Below are positions 26,569 through 35,784 of a DNA stretch of 64,000 nt, piece after piece. The DNA is from JBBRHQ01 sp963781345 (lineage in GTDB: Bacteria; Actinomycetota; Thermoleophilia; Solirubrobacterales; 70-9). A program made the position numbers and the translations under genes. Under the pieces are notes generated by a model, which was not told where the DNA came from, did no database searches, and saw only the letters and a program-made list of their open reading frames with translations. The stretch's first letter is position 1; each line of letters starts with the position of its first letter. The stretch covers positions 434,001 to 498,000 of the forward strand of contig CAWAFQ010000014.1 in assembly GCA_963781345.1 (NCBI GenBank), written 5' to 3'.

Positions 26569-28359
26569 ATGCCCGAGCCATTCCCCGCACTTCGCCCGAA
26601 CTCCTACCGTGACGCCTGGTGTGGCCAGGTCCTGCCCGAGCGCGTCGACTCAGAGGTGCGCGTGGCGGGATGGGTCCACCGCCGCCGCGATCACGGCGGG
26701 CTGATCTTCATCGACCTGCGCGACCGCACGGGGATCGTCCAGCTCGTCTTCAACCCGGATTCGGCCGGGGAGGCTCACGGGCTCGCCCACAATCTCCGCG
26801 CCGAGGACGTGATCAGCGCCACCGGCACGGTCCTCGCCCGCTCCGATGAGACGGTCAACCCGGGCCTTCCGACCGGGGCGGTGGAGCTGATGGTCTCGGG
26901 CGTCGAGGTGCTCGCTGACGCCGAGACGCCGCCGTTTGAGATCGAGGGCTACTCCGGCGAGGTCGGCGAGGACGCCCGGCTGCGCCACCGCTACCTCGAC
27001 CTGCGGCGCGAGCGGATGCAGGAGGCGATCGCCCTCCGCCACCGGGTGACGACGTCGATGCGCGCCTTCCTCGGCGACGAGGGCTTCTACGAGATCGAGA
27101 CCCCGGTGCTGACCCGCTCTACCCCTGAGGGAGCGCGCGACTTCCTCGTCCCCAGCCGCCTCCAGCAGGGCTCCTTCTACGCGCTCCCGCAGTCGCCGCA
27201 GCTGTTCAAGCAGCTGCTGATGGTCGCCGGCTTCGAGCGCTACTTCCAGATCGCCCGCTGCTTTCGCGACGAGGACCTTCGCGCCGACCGCCAGCCTGAC
27301 TTCACCCAGCTCGACATCGAGATGTCGTTTGTCGACGTCGAGGACGTTCTCGATCTCAACGAGCGCCTGATCGCCCACGTGCTGGGCGAGATGGGGGTCG
27401 AGGTCTCGCCCTCGTTTCCCCGCCTCGCCTACGACGACGCGATCGCCCGCTACGGCAGCGACCAGCCGGACACCCGCTTCGGACTCGAGATCAGCGACCT
27501 CACCGACATCCTCGAGGGCACGGAGTTCAACGCCTTCGGCAAGGTGATCGAGGGCGGGGGAGTGGTCCGCGGCCTCAACGCCGGCTCTCGTGACCTCTCC
27601 CGCGCCGAGCTCGACGGGCTGATCGAGGAGGCGAAGGAGTTCGGCGCAAAGGGGCTGGTCTGGGCGTTTCGCGAGGGCGACGGCTGGAGGGCGCCGATCG
27701 CCAAGTTCCTCTCCGCGGAGGAGCTCTCGGGCCTAAACGCCCGCCTCGGCGCCGCCGAGGGCGATCTGATGCTCGTCGCCGCCGACCGCCCCGACCGGGT
27801 CGCGACGATCCTCGGCGGGCTGCGCCAGCGTCTCGGCCGGCGCTGGGGATTGATCGAGGAGGGCAGCAACGAGCTGACCTGGATCGTCGATTGGCCGCTG
27901 TTCGAGCGAAACCCCGACGAGGACCGCTGGGACGCCCTCCACCATCCCTTTACCTCCCCGGCCGGAGACCTCGACCCACAGAACCCCGGAGACGCCCGGG
28001 CGCTCGCCTACGACCTCGTCTGGAACGGGGTCGAGCTCGGCGGAGGGTCGATCAGAATCCACAGCCCCGACGTCCAGCGTGCCGCCTTCGAGGTCCTCGG
28101 AATCGCTCCGGCCGAGGCCGAGGAGCGCTTCGGCTTCCTGCTCGAGGCGCTTCGCTACGGCGCCCCGCCGCACGGAGGGATCGCCTACGGGGTCGACCGC
28201 TGGGTCGCCCTCCTGCACGGCACCGACTCGATCCGCGACGTGATCGCCTTCCCGAAGACGGCCTCGGGCGGGGACCCGCTGACCGGCGCCCCCGCCGCCG
28301 TCGATGATCGCCAGCTGCGCGAGCTCGGCCTGCAGACGCGGGCCCGCCGTCCGGGCTGA
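26569..28359 (+). CDS. aspS: Aspartate-tRNA ligase
   Basis: Class II synthetase, 596 residues, bacterial type. OB-fold anticodon-binding domain (about 15-130, VAGWVHRRRDHGGLIFIDLRD), motif 1/2 region (ETPVLTRSTPEGARDFLVPSR, RCFRDEDLRADRQPDFTQLDIE), the bacterial GAD insertion (about 310-440), and motif 3 GGIAYGVDRWVALL. ATG 26569 is the first start after the upstream stop; no strong ribosome-binding site. Confidence 0.95.
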   Translation: MPEPFPALRPNSYRDAWCGQVLPERVDSEVRVAGWVHRRRDHGGLIFIDLRDRTGIVQLVFNPDSAGEAHGLAHNLRAEDVISATGTVLARSDETVNPGLPTGAVELMVSGVEVLADAETPPFEIEGYSGEVGEDARLRHRYLDLRRERMQEAIALRHRVTTSMRAFLGDEGFYEIETPVLTRSTPEGARDFLVPSRLQQGSFYALPQSPQLFKQLLMVAGFERYFQIARCFRDEDLRADRQPDFTQLDIEMSFVDVEDVLDLNERLIAHVLGEMGVEVSPSFPRLAYDDAIARYGSDQPDTRFGLEISDLTDILEGTEFNAFGKVIEGGGVVRGLNAGSRDLSRAELDGLIEEAKEFGAKGLVWAFREGDGWRAPIAKFLSAEELSGLNARLGAAEGDLMLVAADRPDRVATILGGLRQRLGRRWGLIEEGSNELTWIVDWPLFERNPDEDRWDALHHPFTSPAGDLDPQNPGDARALAYDLVWNGVELGGGSIRIHSPDVQRAAFEVLGIAPAEAEERFGFLLEALRYGAPPHGGIAYGVDRWVALLHGTDSIRDVIAFPKTASGGDPLTGAPAAVDDRQLRELGLQTRARRPG

Positions 28360-28373
28360 GCCCCGGCACTACG

Positions 28374-28676
28374 GTGGCCGACGAACCCAGGAGCCCGTTC
28401 GAGTGGCTCCGCGACCGCTTTCGCAACCGCGCGCCCGGTCCCGGTCAGACCCCCGTACACATCGGCGATCCCCGCTTCGACGATTGGGAGGTCGTGCGCG
28501 ACTTCGGCGATCGCGGAACCGCCCGGGCCTGGCATCAGGCACTCGCCGAGGCGGGGATCGAGGCGGCGCTGACCTCGGACTGGCCGCTGGACTCCCATGG
28601 CCGCGGAGACATCGCGCTGCGGGTGCCGGCGGAGAGCTGGAGCGAGGCCGAGATGCTGCTCTCGAATATCGACTGA
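28374..28676 (+). CDS. Small soluble protein, possibly DUF2007-like
   Basis: 100 residues from GTG 28374. Ends RAWHQALAEAGIEAALTSDW and ALRVPAESWSEAEMLL, a pattern like the short DUF2007 putative signal-transducing proteins (an EAELVRGLLEAEGI-type helix, then a VPEEDAERA-type helix). The first 45 residues are Arg/Pro-rich. Resemblance is modest. It sits between aspS and the putative 6S RNA. Confidence 0.6.
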   Translation: MADEPRSPFEWLRDRFRNRAPGPGQTPVHIGDPRFDDWEVVRDFGDRGTARAWHQALAEAGIEAALTSDWPLDSHGRGDIALRVPAESWSEAEMLLSNID

Positions 28677-28702
28677 CCCGGGCCACACTGCTACGGTTTT
28701 CG

Positions 28703-28857
28703 CTGGGCCCGAGCCCGTACGCCAGCCATCCCACCGTTTGACCCAACACAAACGGCGCGGGAGCCGATTTCTTCCGGTCCTGTGGGGTCGGAAGTAGGCA
28801 CCCACCTTCACTGAAGGGATCAAAGCCAGGGGTGGCAACGGCGGGTTGGGGCCTGTA
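28703..28857 (+). ncRNA. ssrS: Candidate 6S RNA
   Basis: A non-coding stretch of about 155 nt folds as a long closing stem: the 5' side (gggcccgagcccg, then gccagccatccc) pairs with the 3' side (ggggtggcaacggcgggttggggcc). An inner stem is gaccc-aacaca/tgtggggtc. The strand contains gggagccgatttcttcc and later cacccaccttcactgaaggg, then tcaaagcc, closely resembling the E. coli 6S segments gagccgatatttc and ttcaccttg...caaggg...acagcc. A promoter TCGACT-17-TACGGT ends about 6 nt before the 5' end. It ends only 3-4 nt before the mnmA start. Not confirmed by covariance search. Confidence 0.6.
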
Positions 28858-28860
28858 TTC

Positions 28861-30308
28861 GTGAACGACGCCTTCGAGAGCCACCTCGCCCAGACCGCCC
28901 GCATCGGCCCGCCGGCGCCGGGCTCTTTCACCGGCGCCGCCGGTGGAGCTGCCTGCGGCGACCTTGTCCGGCTCTCGGTCGAGATTGACGGGGGCAGGAT
29001 CGAGTCGATCAGCCTCGACACCGAGGGGTGCGGAGCGATGCGGGCCGCTGCGAACGCGGCTGCCGAGCTGGCCGAGGGCGCGAGCGTGATCGACGCCGCG
29101 GCGATCGGCGCCGCCGACATCGACGCCGCGCTCGGCGGCCTCACCCCGGGGAAGCTCCACGCTCCCGGGCTTGCGGCCGACGCGCTGCACCGGGCGCTGG
29201 CGGCCGCTTCCGGATCCGGGGCCACCCTTGCCGAGCCCGATTCGCGCCGGGTGCTGGTCGCGCTGTCCGGGGGCGTCGACAGCGCCGTCGCGGCGCTGCT
29301 CGAGCGCGAGCGGGGGGCCGAGGTGGTCGCGGTCACGCTCAAGCTCTGGGCCGACCCCGAGACCGATGGGACCAGGGCCTGCTGCTCGCCGGAGGCCGTT
29401 CTCGGCGCTCGGGCGCTCTCGCACTCGCTCGGGATCCCGCACCTCACGCTCGACCTCGAGGACGAGTTCCGGCGCCGGGTCGTCAGCGGGTTCGTCGCCG
29501 GCTACAGCCGCGGCGAGACCCCGAACCCGTGCGTGCTGTGCAACGGCGAGGTCAGGATCGCGGCGATGGTCGCTCTCGCCGATCGCATCGGCGCCACATC
29601 GCTCGTCACCGGCCACTACGCGCGGCTGCTCGCTGACGAGAGCGGCCCGCTTCTGGCCCCGGCGGCAGACGAGGCCAAGGACCAGAGCTACATGCTGGCG
29701 GCGCTGCCCCCCGAGATCCTGGCGCGGCTGCGCTTCCCCCTCGCGCAGATGACCAAGCCCGAGGTCCGCGAGGCAGCCCGGCGACACGGCCTCGCCGTCG
29801 CCCGCAAGCCCGAGAGCCAGGACCTCTGCTTCCTCGCCGGGGGGGCAAGCGCGCCTTCCTCCGACGCCACGGCGGTCTCGAGGACCACGATGGGCAGATC
29901 ATCGACCGCCGCGGCCGGGCCCTCGGCCGCCACCGCGGCCACCACCACTTCACCGTCGGCCAGCGCCGCGGCATCGGCGTCGCCGCGGCCGAGCCCCTCT
30001 ACGTGCTCGCGACCGACTCCGCCGCAAACACCGTCACCGTCGGACCCCGGGCCGAGCTCGAGTCATCCGAGGTCCGGCTGCGCGACGCCGTGCTCCACCG
30101 TGACGGGGCGAGGATCGACGCCGTCAGGCTGCGCTACCACTCGGCGCTGGTCCCCGCCAGGGTGCAGGGGGAGGCCGGGGCCGGGCACCACCCGGCCCTT
30201 CGGCTCGCGCTGGGCGAGCCGTTCGCGGGGCCCGCTCCGGGGCAGGCCGCGGTCCTGATGAGCGGCGAATCGGTAGTCGGCCACGCCACGATCGCCTCCT
30301 GGACTTAG
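28861..30308 (+). CDS. mnmA: IscU-like scaffold domain fused to tRNA 2-thiouridylase MnmA (one frameshift)
   Basis: N-terminal domain (residues 1-125) matches the IscU/NifU scaffold: GGAACGDLV (Cys32) and DTEGCGAM (Cys57). The third scaffold Cys, expected after the His of KLH, is Ala101 (KLHAPGLAADALHRAL). Residues 130 onward are MnmA, which thiolates U34 of tRNA: PP-loop SGGVDS 136-141, NPCVLCN (Cys224, Cys227) and SQDLCFL (Cys323). A G-run at 29839-29845 lacks one G; restoring it gives GGGKRAFLRRHGG and a normal C-terminal domain. GTG 28861 is preferred over TTG 28846, which lies in the putative 6S RNA. The stop TAG is merged with the alaS -10 box. A finding discusses the fusion. Confidence 0.82.
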
Positions 30309-30311
30309 GCT
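30306..30311 (+). promoter_or_regulatory. -10 box TAGGCT before alaS
   Basis: TAGGCT is followed by 9 nt and ATG 30321. Its TAG doubles as the mnmA stop codon. Confidence 0.45.
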
Positions 30312-30320
30312 CTGCGCTCG

Positions 30321-33029
30321 ATGCGCGCTCAGGACATACGTGAGACCTACCTCTCGTTCTTCGAGGAGCGGGGACACCTGCGGGTCCCCTCGGCGTCGCT
30401 GGTGCCCGCCGCCCTCGATCCCTCCGTGCTACTGACGACGGCGGGGATGCAGCCGTTTAAGCCCAGCTTCCAAGGCCGTGAGAAGCCGCCGGCGCCGCGG
30501 GTCACCGATGTCCAGAAGTGCTTTCGCACCACCGACATCGAGGAGGTCGGCAACACCGCGCGCCACCTCACCTTCTTCGAGATGCTCGGCAACTGGAGCT
30601 TCGGCGACTACTTCAAGGAGGAGTCGATCGCGATGGGCTGGGAGCTCTCGACGCAGGGCTTCGGGTTCGCGCCGGAGGAGATCTGGGTGACCGTCTTCGG
30701 CGGCGACGAGGAGCTCGGCCTCGGCCCCGACGCCGAGTCGATCGAGATCTGGAAGGGACTGGGGGTGCCGCAGGCGCGGATCGTCGAGCTTCCGCGCTCT
30801 GAGAACTTCTGGCAGGGCGGGCCGACCGGCCCCTGCGGACCCTGCTCTGAGCTCTACCTCGACAGGGGCGAGGAGTTCGGTGGCCCGGACGATCGCCCCG
30901 GCGACGACACCGACCGCTTCCTCGAGTTCTGGAACCACGTCTTCATGAGCTATGACCTCGCCGAGGACGGCACCCTGACGCCGCTGCCGATGCGAAACAT
31001 CGATACCGGCATGGGTCTCGAGCGGATGGCGGCGATCCTCCAGGACGTCCCCTCGGTGTTCGACACGGACCTGCTGCGGCCGTTGATCGACCTCGCCGAG
31101 GGGATGTCGGGCCGCTCCTACGGCGAGGATCGGGCAACGACCCGGGCGATGCGGATCATCGCCGACCACTCACGCGGCGCCACCTTTCTCATTGCCGACG
31201 GCGTCGTTCCCTCGAACGAGGACCGTGGCTACATCCTGCGCCGGATCATGCGGCGAGCGATCCAGCAGGGGCGCGCGCTCGGGCTCGAGGCGCCCTGGCT
31301 CGGCCGCTTCGCCGAGCGCACAATCGAGATCATGGGCGACGCCTACCCGGAGGTTGCGGCCGAGCGCGAGACGATCGCCCGCTGGGTCGACGACGAGGAG
31401 GAGAGCTTCGGCCGCACCCTCGAGCGCGGAACCGAGCTGCTCGAGCGGCTGATCGCCGAAGCCGGGGAGTCCGGTACCTCCTGGATCGAGGCGCCCGAGG
31501 CCTTCAAGCTCCACGACACCTACGGCTTTCCCTACGACCTGACCAAGGAGCTGCTCGCCGAGCAGGGGCTCTCTGTCGACGACCAGGGCTTCGAGGAGCT
31601 GATGGAGGAGCAGCGCGACCGCGCCCGCGGGGGCTCGGCGACCGCCCACGGCTCCGAGGATCGCCACGGCAGGGTGATGGATTTCGTCTCGAAGGCGGCG
31701 CCGACCCGCTTCGTCGGCTACGAGTCGCTGCGGGCAAGCACCGGCGTCGCCGCCGCCGAGCCCGACGGCGAGCGGATCCTGGCGAAGCTCGAGGAGAGCC
31801 CCTTCTACGCCGAGGGCGGCGGCCAGGTTGCGGACTCGGGCGTGGTGCGCTGGGACGGCGGCGAGGCGCGGGTGCTCGACGTCTACAGGGTGGGGGAGGA
31901 CCAGGCCCTGGAACTACAGCCGTCCACCTCCTCAGAACCCCTGCCGTCCGCCTCCTCACAACCCCTGCCGTCCGCCTCCTCAGCTTCGCCTCCGGGGGCG
32001 GACGGGGTGCGGGCGGGATTGCCGGAGGCGGGCGTCCGCGTCGAGGCCGTCGTCGATCGGGAGACGCGGCACGCGACCATGCGCAACCACACCGCGACCC
32101 ACCTGTTGCACGCGGCGCTGCGCGAGCGGCTGGGGACGCACGTGCGCCAGGCGGGTTCGGCGGTGCGGCCCGACAAGCTTCGCTTCGACTTCACCCACGG
32201 CCACGCACTCGGCCCGGACGAGCTGCGCGCGATCGAGGACCGCGTCAACGAGTGGGTCAAGGCGAGCCGGCCGGTGCGCTGGATCAACATGGATCGCGGC
32301 GAGGCGGAGCGGCTCGGGGCGATGGCCCTGTTCGGCGAGAAGTACGGCGAGTGGGTGCGTGTGGTCGAGGTCGAGGGCGTCTCGCGCGAGCTCTGCGGAG
32401 GCACCCACGTAGCCAACACCGCCGAGATCGGGATCTTCCGGGTCGCCTCGGAGGGATCCAGCGCGGCCAACGTTCGCCGGATAGAGGCGCTCACCGGGCC
32501 GGCGGCGATCGACTGGTACCGCGAGCGCGCCGACGAGCTGCGCGAGGCCGGCGAGCTGCTGGGGACCCCGCAGGACCCACTGGCCGGAGCCCGCCGCGCC
32601 GCCGAGCAGATGAAGCGGGCGAGTGAGAGGGCCGGCGAGGCGCTGGCCCAGGGCCTGGGCGAGGAGGCGAAGCGACTTGCGGAGGAGGCGGCCGATGTCG
32701 GCGGCGTCCGGGTCCTCGTGGCCGAAACGGCGATCGCCGACCAGAAGAACCTGCTCGAGCTGGCGAACCGGATCCAGTCGGGGCTGGAGGACTCGGCCGT
32801 CGTCCTCGGCGGGGCCGGGGAGGGGAAGGTCGCGCTGGTCGCGCTCTTCTCGAAGGCGGCGGTCGAGCGCGGGCTCTCCGCCGGCGACGTGATCCGCGAG
32901 GCCGCCGCGATCGTCGGCGGCGGTGGGGGTGGTCGCGACGACATGGCTCAGGCCGGGGGCCGCGATCCGGGGAAGCTCGGCGATGCGGTCGCGACGGCGC
33001 GAGCGTCGATCGAGCGGGGGCTCGGCTGA
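30321..33029 (+). CDS. alaS: Alanine-tRNA ligase
   Basis: 902 residues. Catalytic domain at the N-terminus (RETYLSFFEERGHLRVPSAS, GMQPFKPSF, RTTDIEEVG, then HDTYGFPYDLT). Editing domain: HTATHLLHAAL (HxxxH zinc ligands) and ELCGGTHV (Cys/His ligands). C-Ala domain ends GGGGGGRDDMAQAGG. A 24-bp repeat inserts a Ser/Pro-rich loop before the editing HxxxH motif (31920-31991). ruvX starts 6 nt after the stop, and mltG and aroE follow, all as an operon. Confidence 0.95.
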   Translation: MRAQDIRETYLSFFEERGHLRVPSASLVPAALDPSVLLTTAGMQPFKPSFQGREKPPAPRVTDVQKCFRTTDIEEVGNTARHLTFFEMLGNWSFGDYFKEESIAMGWELSTQGFGFAPEEIWVTVFGGDEELGLGPDAESIEIWKGLGVPQARIVELPRSENFWQGGPTGPCGPCSELYLDRGEEFGGPDDRPGDDTDRFLEFWNHVFMSYDLAEDGTLTPLPMRNIDTGMGLERMAAILQDVPSVFDTDLLRPLIDLAEGMSGRSYGEDRATTRAMRIIADHSRGATFLIADGVVPSNEDRGYILRRIMRRAIQQGRALGLEAPWLGRFAERTIEIMGDAYPEVAAERETIARWVDDEEESFGRTLERGTELLERLIAEAGESGTSWIEAPEAFKLHDTYGFPYDLTKELLAEQGLSVDDQGFEELMEEQRDRARGGSATAHGSEDRHGRVMDFVSKAAPTRFVGYESLRASTGVAAAEPDGERILAKLEESPFYAEGGGQVADSGVVRWDGGEARVLDVYRVGEDQALELQPSTSSEPLPSASSQPLPSASSASPPGADGVRAGLPEAGVRVEAVVDRETRHATMRNHTATHLLHAALRERLGTHVRQAGSAVRPDKLRFDFTHGHALGPDELRAIEDRVNEWVKASRPVRWINMDRGEAERLGAMALFGEKYGEWVRVVEVEGVSRELCGGTHVANTAEIGIFRVASEGSSAANVRRIEALTGPAAIDWYRERADELREAGELLGTPQDPLAGARRAAEQMKRASERAGEALAQGLGEEAKRLAEEAADVGGVRVLVAETAIADQKNLLELANRIQSGLEDSAVVLGGAGEGKVALVALFSKAAVERGLSAGDVIREAAAIVGGGGGGRDDMAQAGGRDPGKLGDAVATARASIERGLG
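31920..31991 (+). repeat. 24-bp tandem repeat inside alaS, three units
   Basis: Units start at 31920, 31944 and 31968 and encode PSTSSEPL, PSASSQPL and PSASSASP. In frame, no disruption. Located in a surface loop between the beta-barrel and the editing domain. Confidence 0.85.
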
Positions 33030-33034
33030 GGCGC

Positions 33035-33445
33035 ATGCGAGTTCTGGCTCTCGACTACGGAAGCGCCCGAATCGGCTGCGCGGTCTCAGACCCGAGCGGC
33101 ACCCTGGTGCGCCCCCTGCCGGTGATCGAGCCCCCCGAGATCCGGGAGGTGGCGCGGGTCGCGGACGATCTCGGCGTGGAGCGGGTCGTGGTCGGCATGC
33201 CGCTGAACATGAACGGGACCGCGGGGGCCCAGGCCGAGACCACACTCACCTTCTGCGATCAGCTTCGAGCTTCTCTCGACCTGCCGGTGGATACCTACGA
33301 TGAGCGCTTGACCACACGGATGGCACAGGCGAGCCTCCGCTCCGGTGCGGAGGCCGCCGAGGACTCGCTGGCCGCGGCGCACCTGCTCGAGGCCTACCTC
33401 GCGGCCTCCTTGCGCGATGCCGGAGGGAGCGACGATGACGGCTGA
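33035..33445 (+). CDS. ruvX: Holliday-junction resolvase-like protein RuvX (YqgF)
   Basis: 136 residues: RNase H-like start VLALDYGSARIGCAVSD (metal-binding Asp), VVVGMPLNMNGTAG and DTYDERLTTRMA, the three YqgF signatures. Family role: pre-16S rRNA 5'-end maturation and possibly recombination. Lies between alaS and mltG, the order common in many bacteria. Its last 11 nt overlap the mltG start. Confidence 0.92.
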   Translation: MRVLALDYGSARIGCAVSDPSGTLVRPLPVIEPPEIREVARVADDLGVERVVVGMPLNMNGTAGAQAETTLTFCDQLRASLDLPVDTYDERLTTRMAQASLRSGAEAAEDSLAAAHLLEAYLAASLRDAGGSDDDG

Positions 33446-34967
33446 CGACTGGCTCGAGGGCGATCCCTTCGCCGATCCCGACGACCCGGCCGCGGTCGAG
33501 CGGGCCAGGCGCCGCGCTGAGCGTGAGGAGAAGCGCCGCAAGCGCCAGGGGGAGAGCGCGGCCAAGGACGAACCGGTGGCGCCCGACGAGCCGGCTCCGC
33601 CGGCGAGGCCGAGCGCGACGCCGAGCCCCCCTGTGCCGCGGCCGCCCGAGGCGGCGCCCGAGCCCCCACCGCCGCCTGATGCCCCCGACGAGCCACAGTC
33701 TCAAGCCCCCTCCGAGCCCCCGCCACCCCCTGAGCCGCCGGCCGAGCCGCCGCCGGATCCAGCAGCGCGGGCTCGGCATACATCGGATCAGGTTCCGGCC
33801 CCGGCGGAGGATGTCGGATCGGGATCGGTCCTCTCCGGCGACCCGCTCCCGCCCGAGGAGCGTTTCTGGGGCCCCGACGAGGGGACCGGGCAATCACCAC
33901 CCCGCAAGGGCGGCGGCGGCCGCCGCTTCCTGCGCCACCCCGGCCGGATCGCACTGATCGTCGTCGGTGTTCTCCTCCTCGGTTTCCTCTGGGCGCTCTT
34001 CCAGCCCTTCCACGGTGACGGCTCTGGGGACCCGTTCGATGTCCGCATACCGAAGGGATCGAGCGTCAGCGAGATCGGCGACCTGCTCGGCGACAGGGGG
34101 GTGATCTCGAGCTCGACCCTGTTCCAGATCCGGGTCACGCTCGACGGCAAGCGCTCCGAGCTCTACCCCGGCAACCACCGGATGCGCGAGGACATGAGCT
34201 ACAGCTCCGCGATCGACGTCCTCTCGCAGCCGCCGATCAAAAAGACGCTCAACGTGACCATCCCCGAGGGGCTGACCCGGCCCCAGATCGCGACGATCGC
34301 CGGGCAGGACGGGCTCAGCGGCGACTATCTCAAGGACACCGTCTCCTTCAAGGGCTTCGATCCAAACAGCTACGGGGCCCAGGGCCGCGCCAGGAACCTC
34401 GAGGGGTTCCTCTTCCCGGCCACGTACGAGATGCCGAAGAACCCGACCACGAGCGATCTTGTCGGGCGCCAGCTCGACGCCTTCGATCAGAACATCAAGA
34501 GCGTCGACATGAGCTACGCGAAGAAGAAGAACCTGACGACCTACGACGTGCTGATCATCGCCTCGATGATCGAGGATGAGGCCTCGCCGGCGGACTTCCG
34601 AAACGTCGCGGCGGTGATCTACAACCGCCTCCGCGACGGAATCTCGCTCGGGATCGACGCGACCGTGCGCTTCGCTGTCGGCAACTACACGCAGCCACTG
34701 ACCCAGTCCGAGCTCGCGACCGACTCCCCCTACAACACGCGGATCAACAAGGGCCTGCCGCCGGGGCCGATCGGAAACCCGGGCCTGGCCGCGATCAGGG
34801 CGGCGGCCAACCCATCGAACGCCGACTACCTCTACTACGTGACCAAGCCCGGAAGCTGCAACCGGCTCAGCTTCTCCTCGACCGATGCCCAGTTCCAGCG
34901 TGACGTCGACGCCTACAACCAGGCGAGGGCGGCCGCGGGCGGCAACTCGCCCACCAACTGCGGATGA
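33435..34967 (+). CDS. mltG: Endolytic murein transglycosylase MltG
   Basis: 510 residues. A long cytoplasmic Pro/Ala/Glu-rich region (residues 1-165), one transmembrane helix (about 173-193, RIALIVVGVLLLGFLWALF), a LysM-like N-terminal periplasmic region (VRIPKGSSVSEIGDLLGDRGVI), and the YceG catalytic domain: NLEGFLFPATYEMP, then IIASMIEDEASPADFRNVAAVIYNRL with the catalytic Glu in MIEDEA. Cleaves nascent glycan strands at the membrane. The extended disordered N-terminus is longer than in E. coli. The stop overlaps aroE. Confidence 0.9.
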   Translation: MTADDWLEGDPFADPDDPAAVERARRRAEREEKRRKRQGESAAKDEPVAPDEPAPPARPSATPSPPVPRPPEAAPEPPPPPDAPDEPQSQAPSEPPPPPEPPAEPPPDPAARARHTSDQVPAPAEDVGSGSVLSGDPLPPEERFWGPDEGTGQSPPRKGGGGRRFLRHPGRIALIVVGVLLLGFLWALFQPFHGDGSGDPFDVRIPKGSSVSEIGDLLGDRGVISSSTLFQIRVTLDGKRSELYPGNHRMREDMSYSSAIDVLSQPPIKKTLNVTIPEGLTRPQIATIAGQDGLSGDYLKDTVSFKGFDPNSYGAQGRARNLEGFLFPATYEMPKNPTTSDLVGRQLDAFDQNIKSVDMSYAKKKNLTTYDVLIIASMIEDEASPADFRNVAAVIYNRLRDGISLGIDATVRFAVGNYTQPLTQSELATDSPYNTRINKGLPPGPIGNPGLAAIRAAANPSNADYLYYVTKPGSCNRLSFSSTDAQFQRDVDAYNQARAAAGGNSPTNCG

Positions 34968-35782
34968 GCCGCGCCGAACCCGCGCCGCTGCGTCGGCTCG
35001 CGGTACTCGGCCACCCGGTCGCGCATTCACGCTCTCCGGCGATGCAAAACGCCGCCCTCGATGCCCTCGGGCTCGGCACGACCTGGACCTATGAGACGAT
35101 CGACGTCGCGCCCGAGGGGTTCGAGCAGAGGGTCCGGGCGATGGCGGCGGCGGGCTTTGCCGGCGCCAACGTCACCGTCCCCCACAAGGCAGCTGCGCTG
35201 GCCGTCGCCGATGCGCCCTCGGTCAGCGCCCGCGAGATCGGCGCCGCCAACACGCTGCTCTTCGACGGGGAGGCGATCGCCGCCGAGAACACCGACGCGC
35301 CGGGGCTGATCGCGGCGCTGCCCCACTCGCCGGAGGGCTCGCGCGCGCTCGTGTTCGGCGCCGGCGGCGCCGCCCGCGCGGTCGTCTGGGCGCTGGTCCG
35401 CGAGGGTGCCGAGGTCGAGGTCTGGAACCGCACCCATTCCCGCGCCGCAGCCCTCTGTGAGGCGCTCGGCGGGCGCCCGAACCTCGAGCCCGAGCCCGCT
35501 TCCTTTGACCTGGTCGTCAACTCGACCGCGGTCGGCCTCCGCGGCGAGGACCCGTTCGCGGAGCTGCCGCTTCGGCCGCAGGATCTCGGGCCGGGGCAGA
35601 TTGTCATCGACATGGTCTACGGGGACGGCCCCGGCCCGCTCCTCGACGCCGCCGCCCGCGCCGGGGCGCAGACCGTCGACGGGATCGAGATCCTGGTCCG
35701 CCAGGGAGCGGCCTCACTCGAGCTCTGGACCGGGCTCGAGGCGCCGCTGGACGTGATGCGCGACGCTGCCCGGCGCGGCTGA
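34964..35782 (+). CDS. aroE: Shikimate dehydrogenase
   Basis: 272 residues. Substrate domain: VLGHPVAHSRSPAMQN (Ser-x-Ser for shikimate), FAGANVTVPHKAAA (catalytic Lys), ENTDAPGL. NADP domain: FGAGGAARAVVWAL, then VWNRTHSRA, with C-terminal DGIEILVRQGAASLELWTG. Converts dehydroshikimate to shikimate. Overlaps mltG by 4 nt (ATGA). Together with aroC, aroKB and aroQ downstream it covers five pathway activities. Confidence 0.95.
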   Translation: MSRAEPAPLRRLAVLGHPVAHSRSPAMQNAALDALGLGTTWTYETIDVAPEGFEQRVRAMAAAGFAGANVTVPHKAAALAVADAPSVSAREIGAANTLLFDGEAIAAENTDAPGLIAALPHSPEGSRALVFGAGGAARAVVWALVREGAEVEVWNRTHSRAAALCEALGGRPNLEPEPASFDLVVNSTAVGLRGEDPFAELPLRPQDLGPGQIVIDMVYGDGPGPLLDAAARAGAQTVDGIEILVRQGAASLELWTGLEAPLDVMRDAARRG

Positions 35783-35784
35783 GC

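Noticed and set aside
26264..26590. Minus-strand repeat protein opposite the RTX-like tail
   Set aside because: A mirror image of the forward repeats, with no start signal.
28846..28860. TTG 28846 as the mnmA start
   Set aside because: It lies inside the putative 6S RNA closing stem; GTG 28861 begins the conserved IscU-like part.
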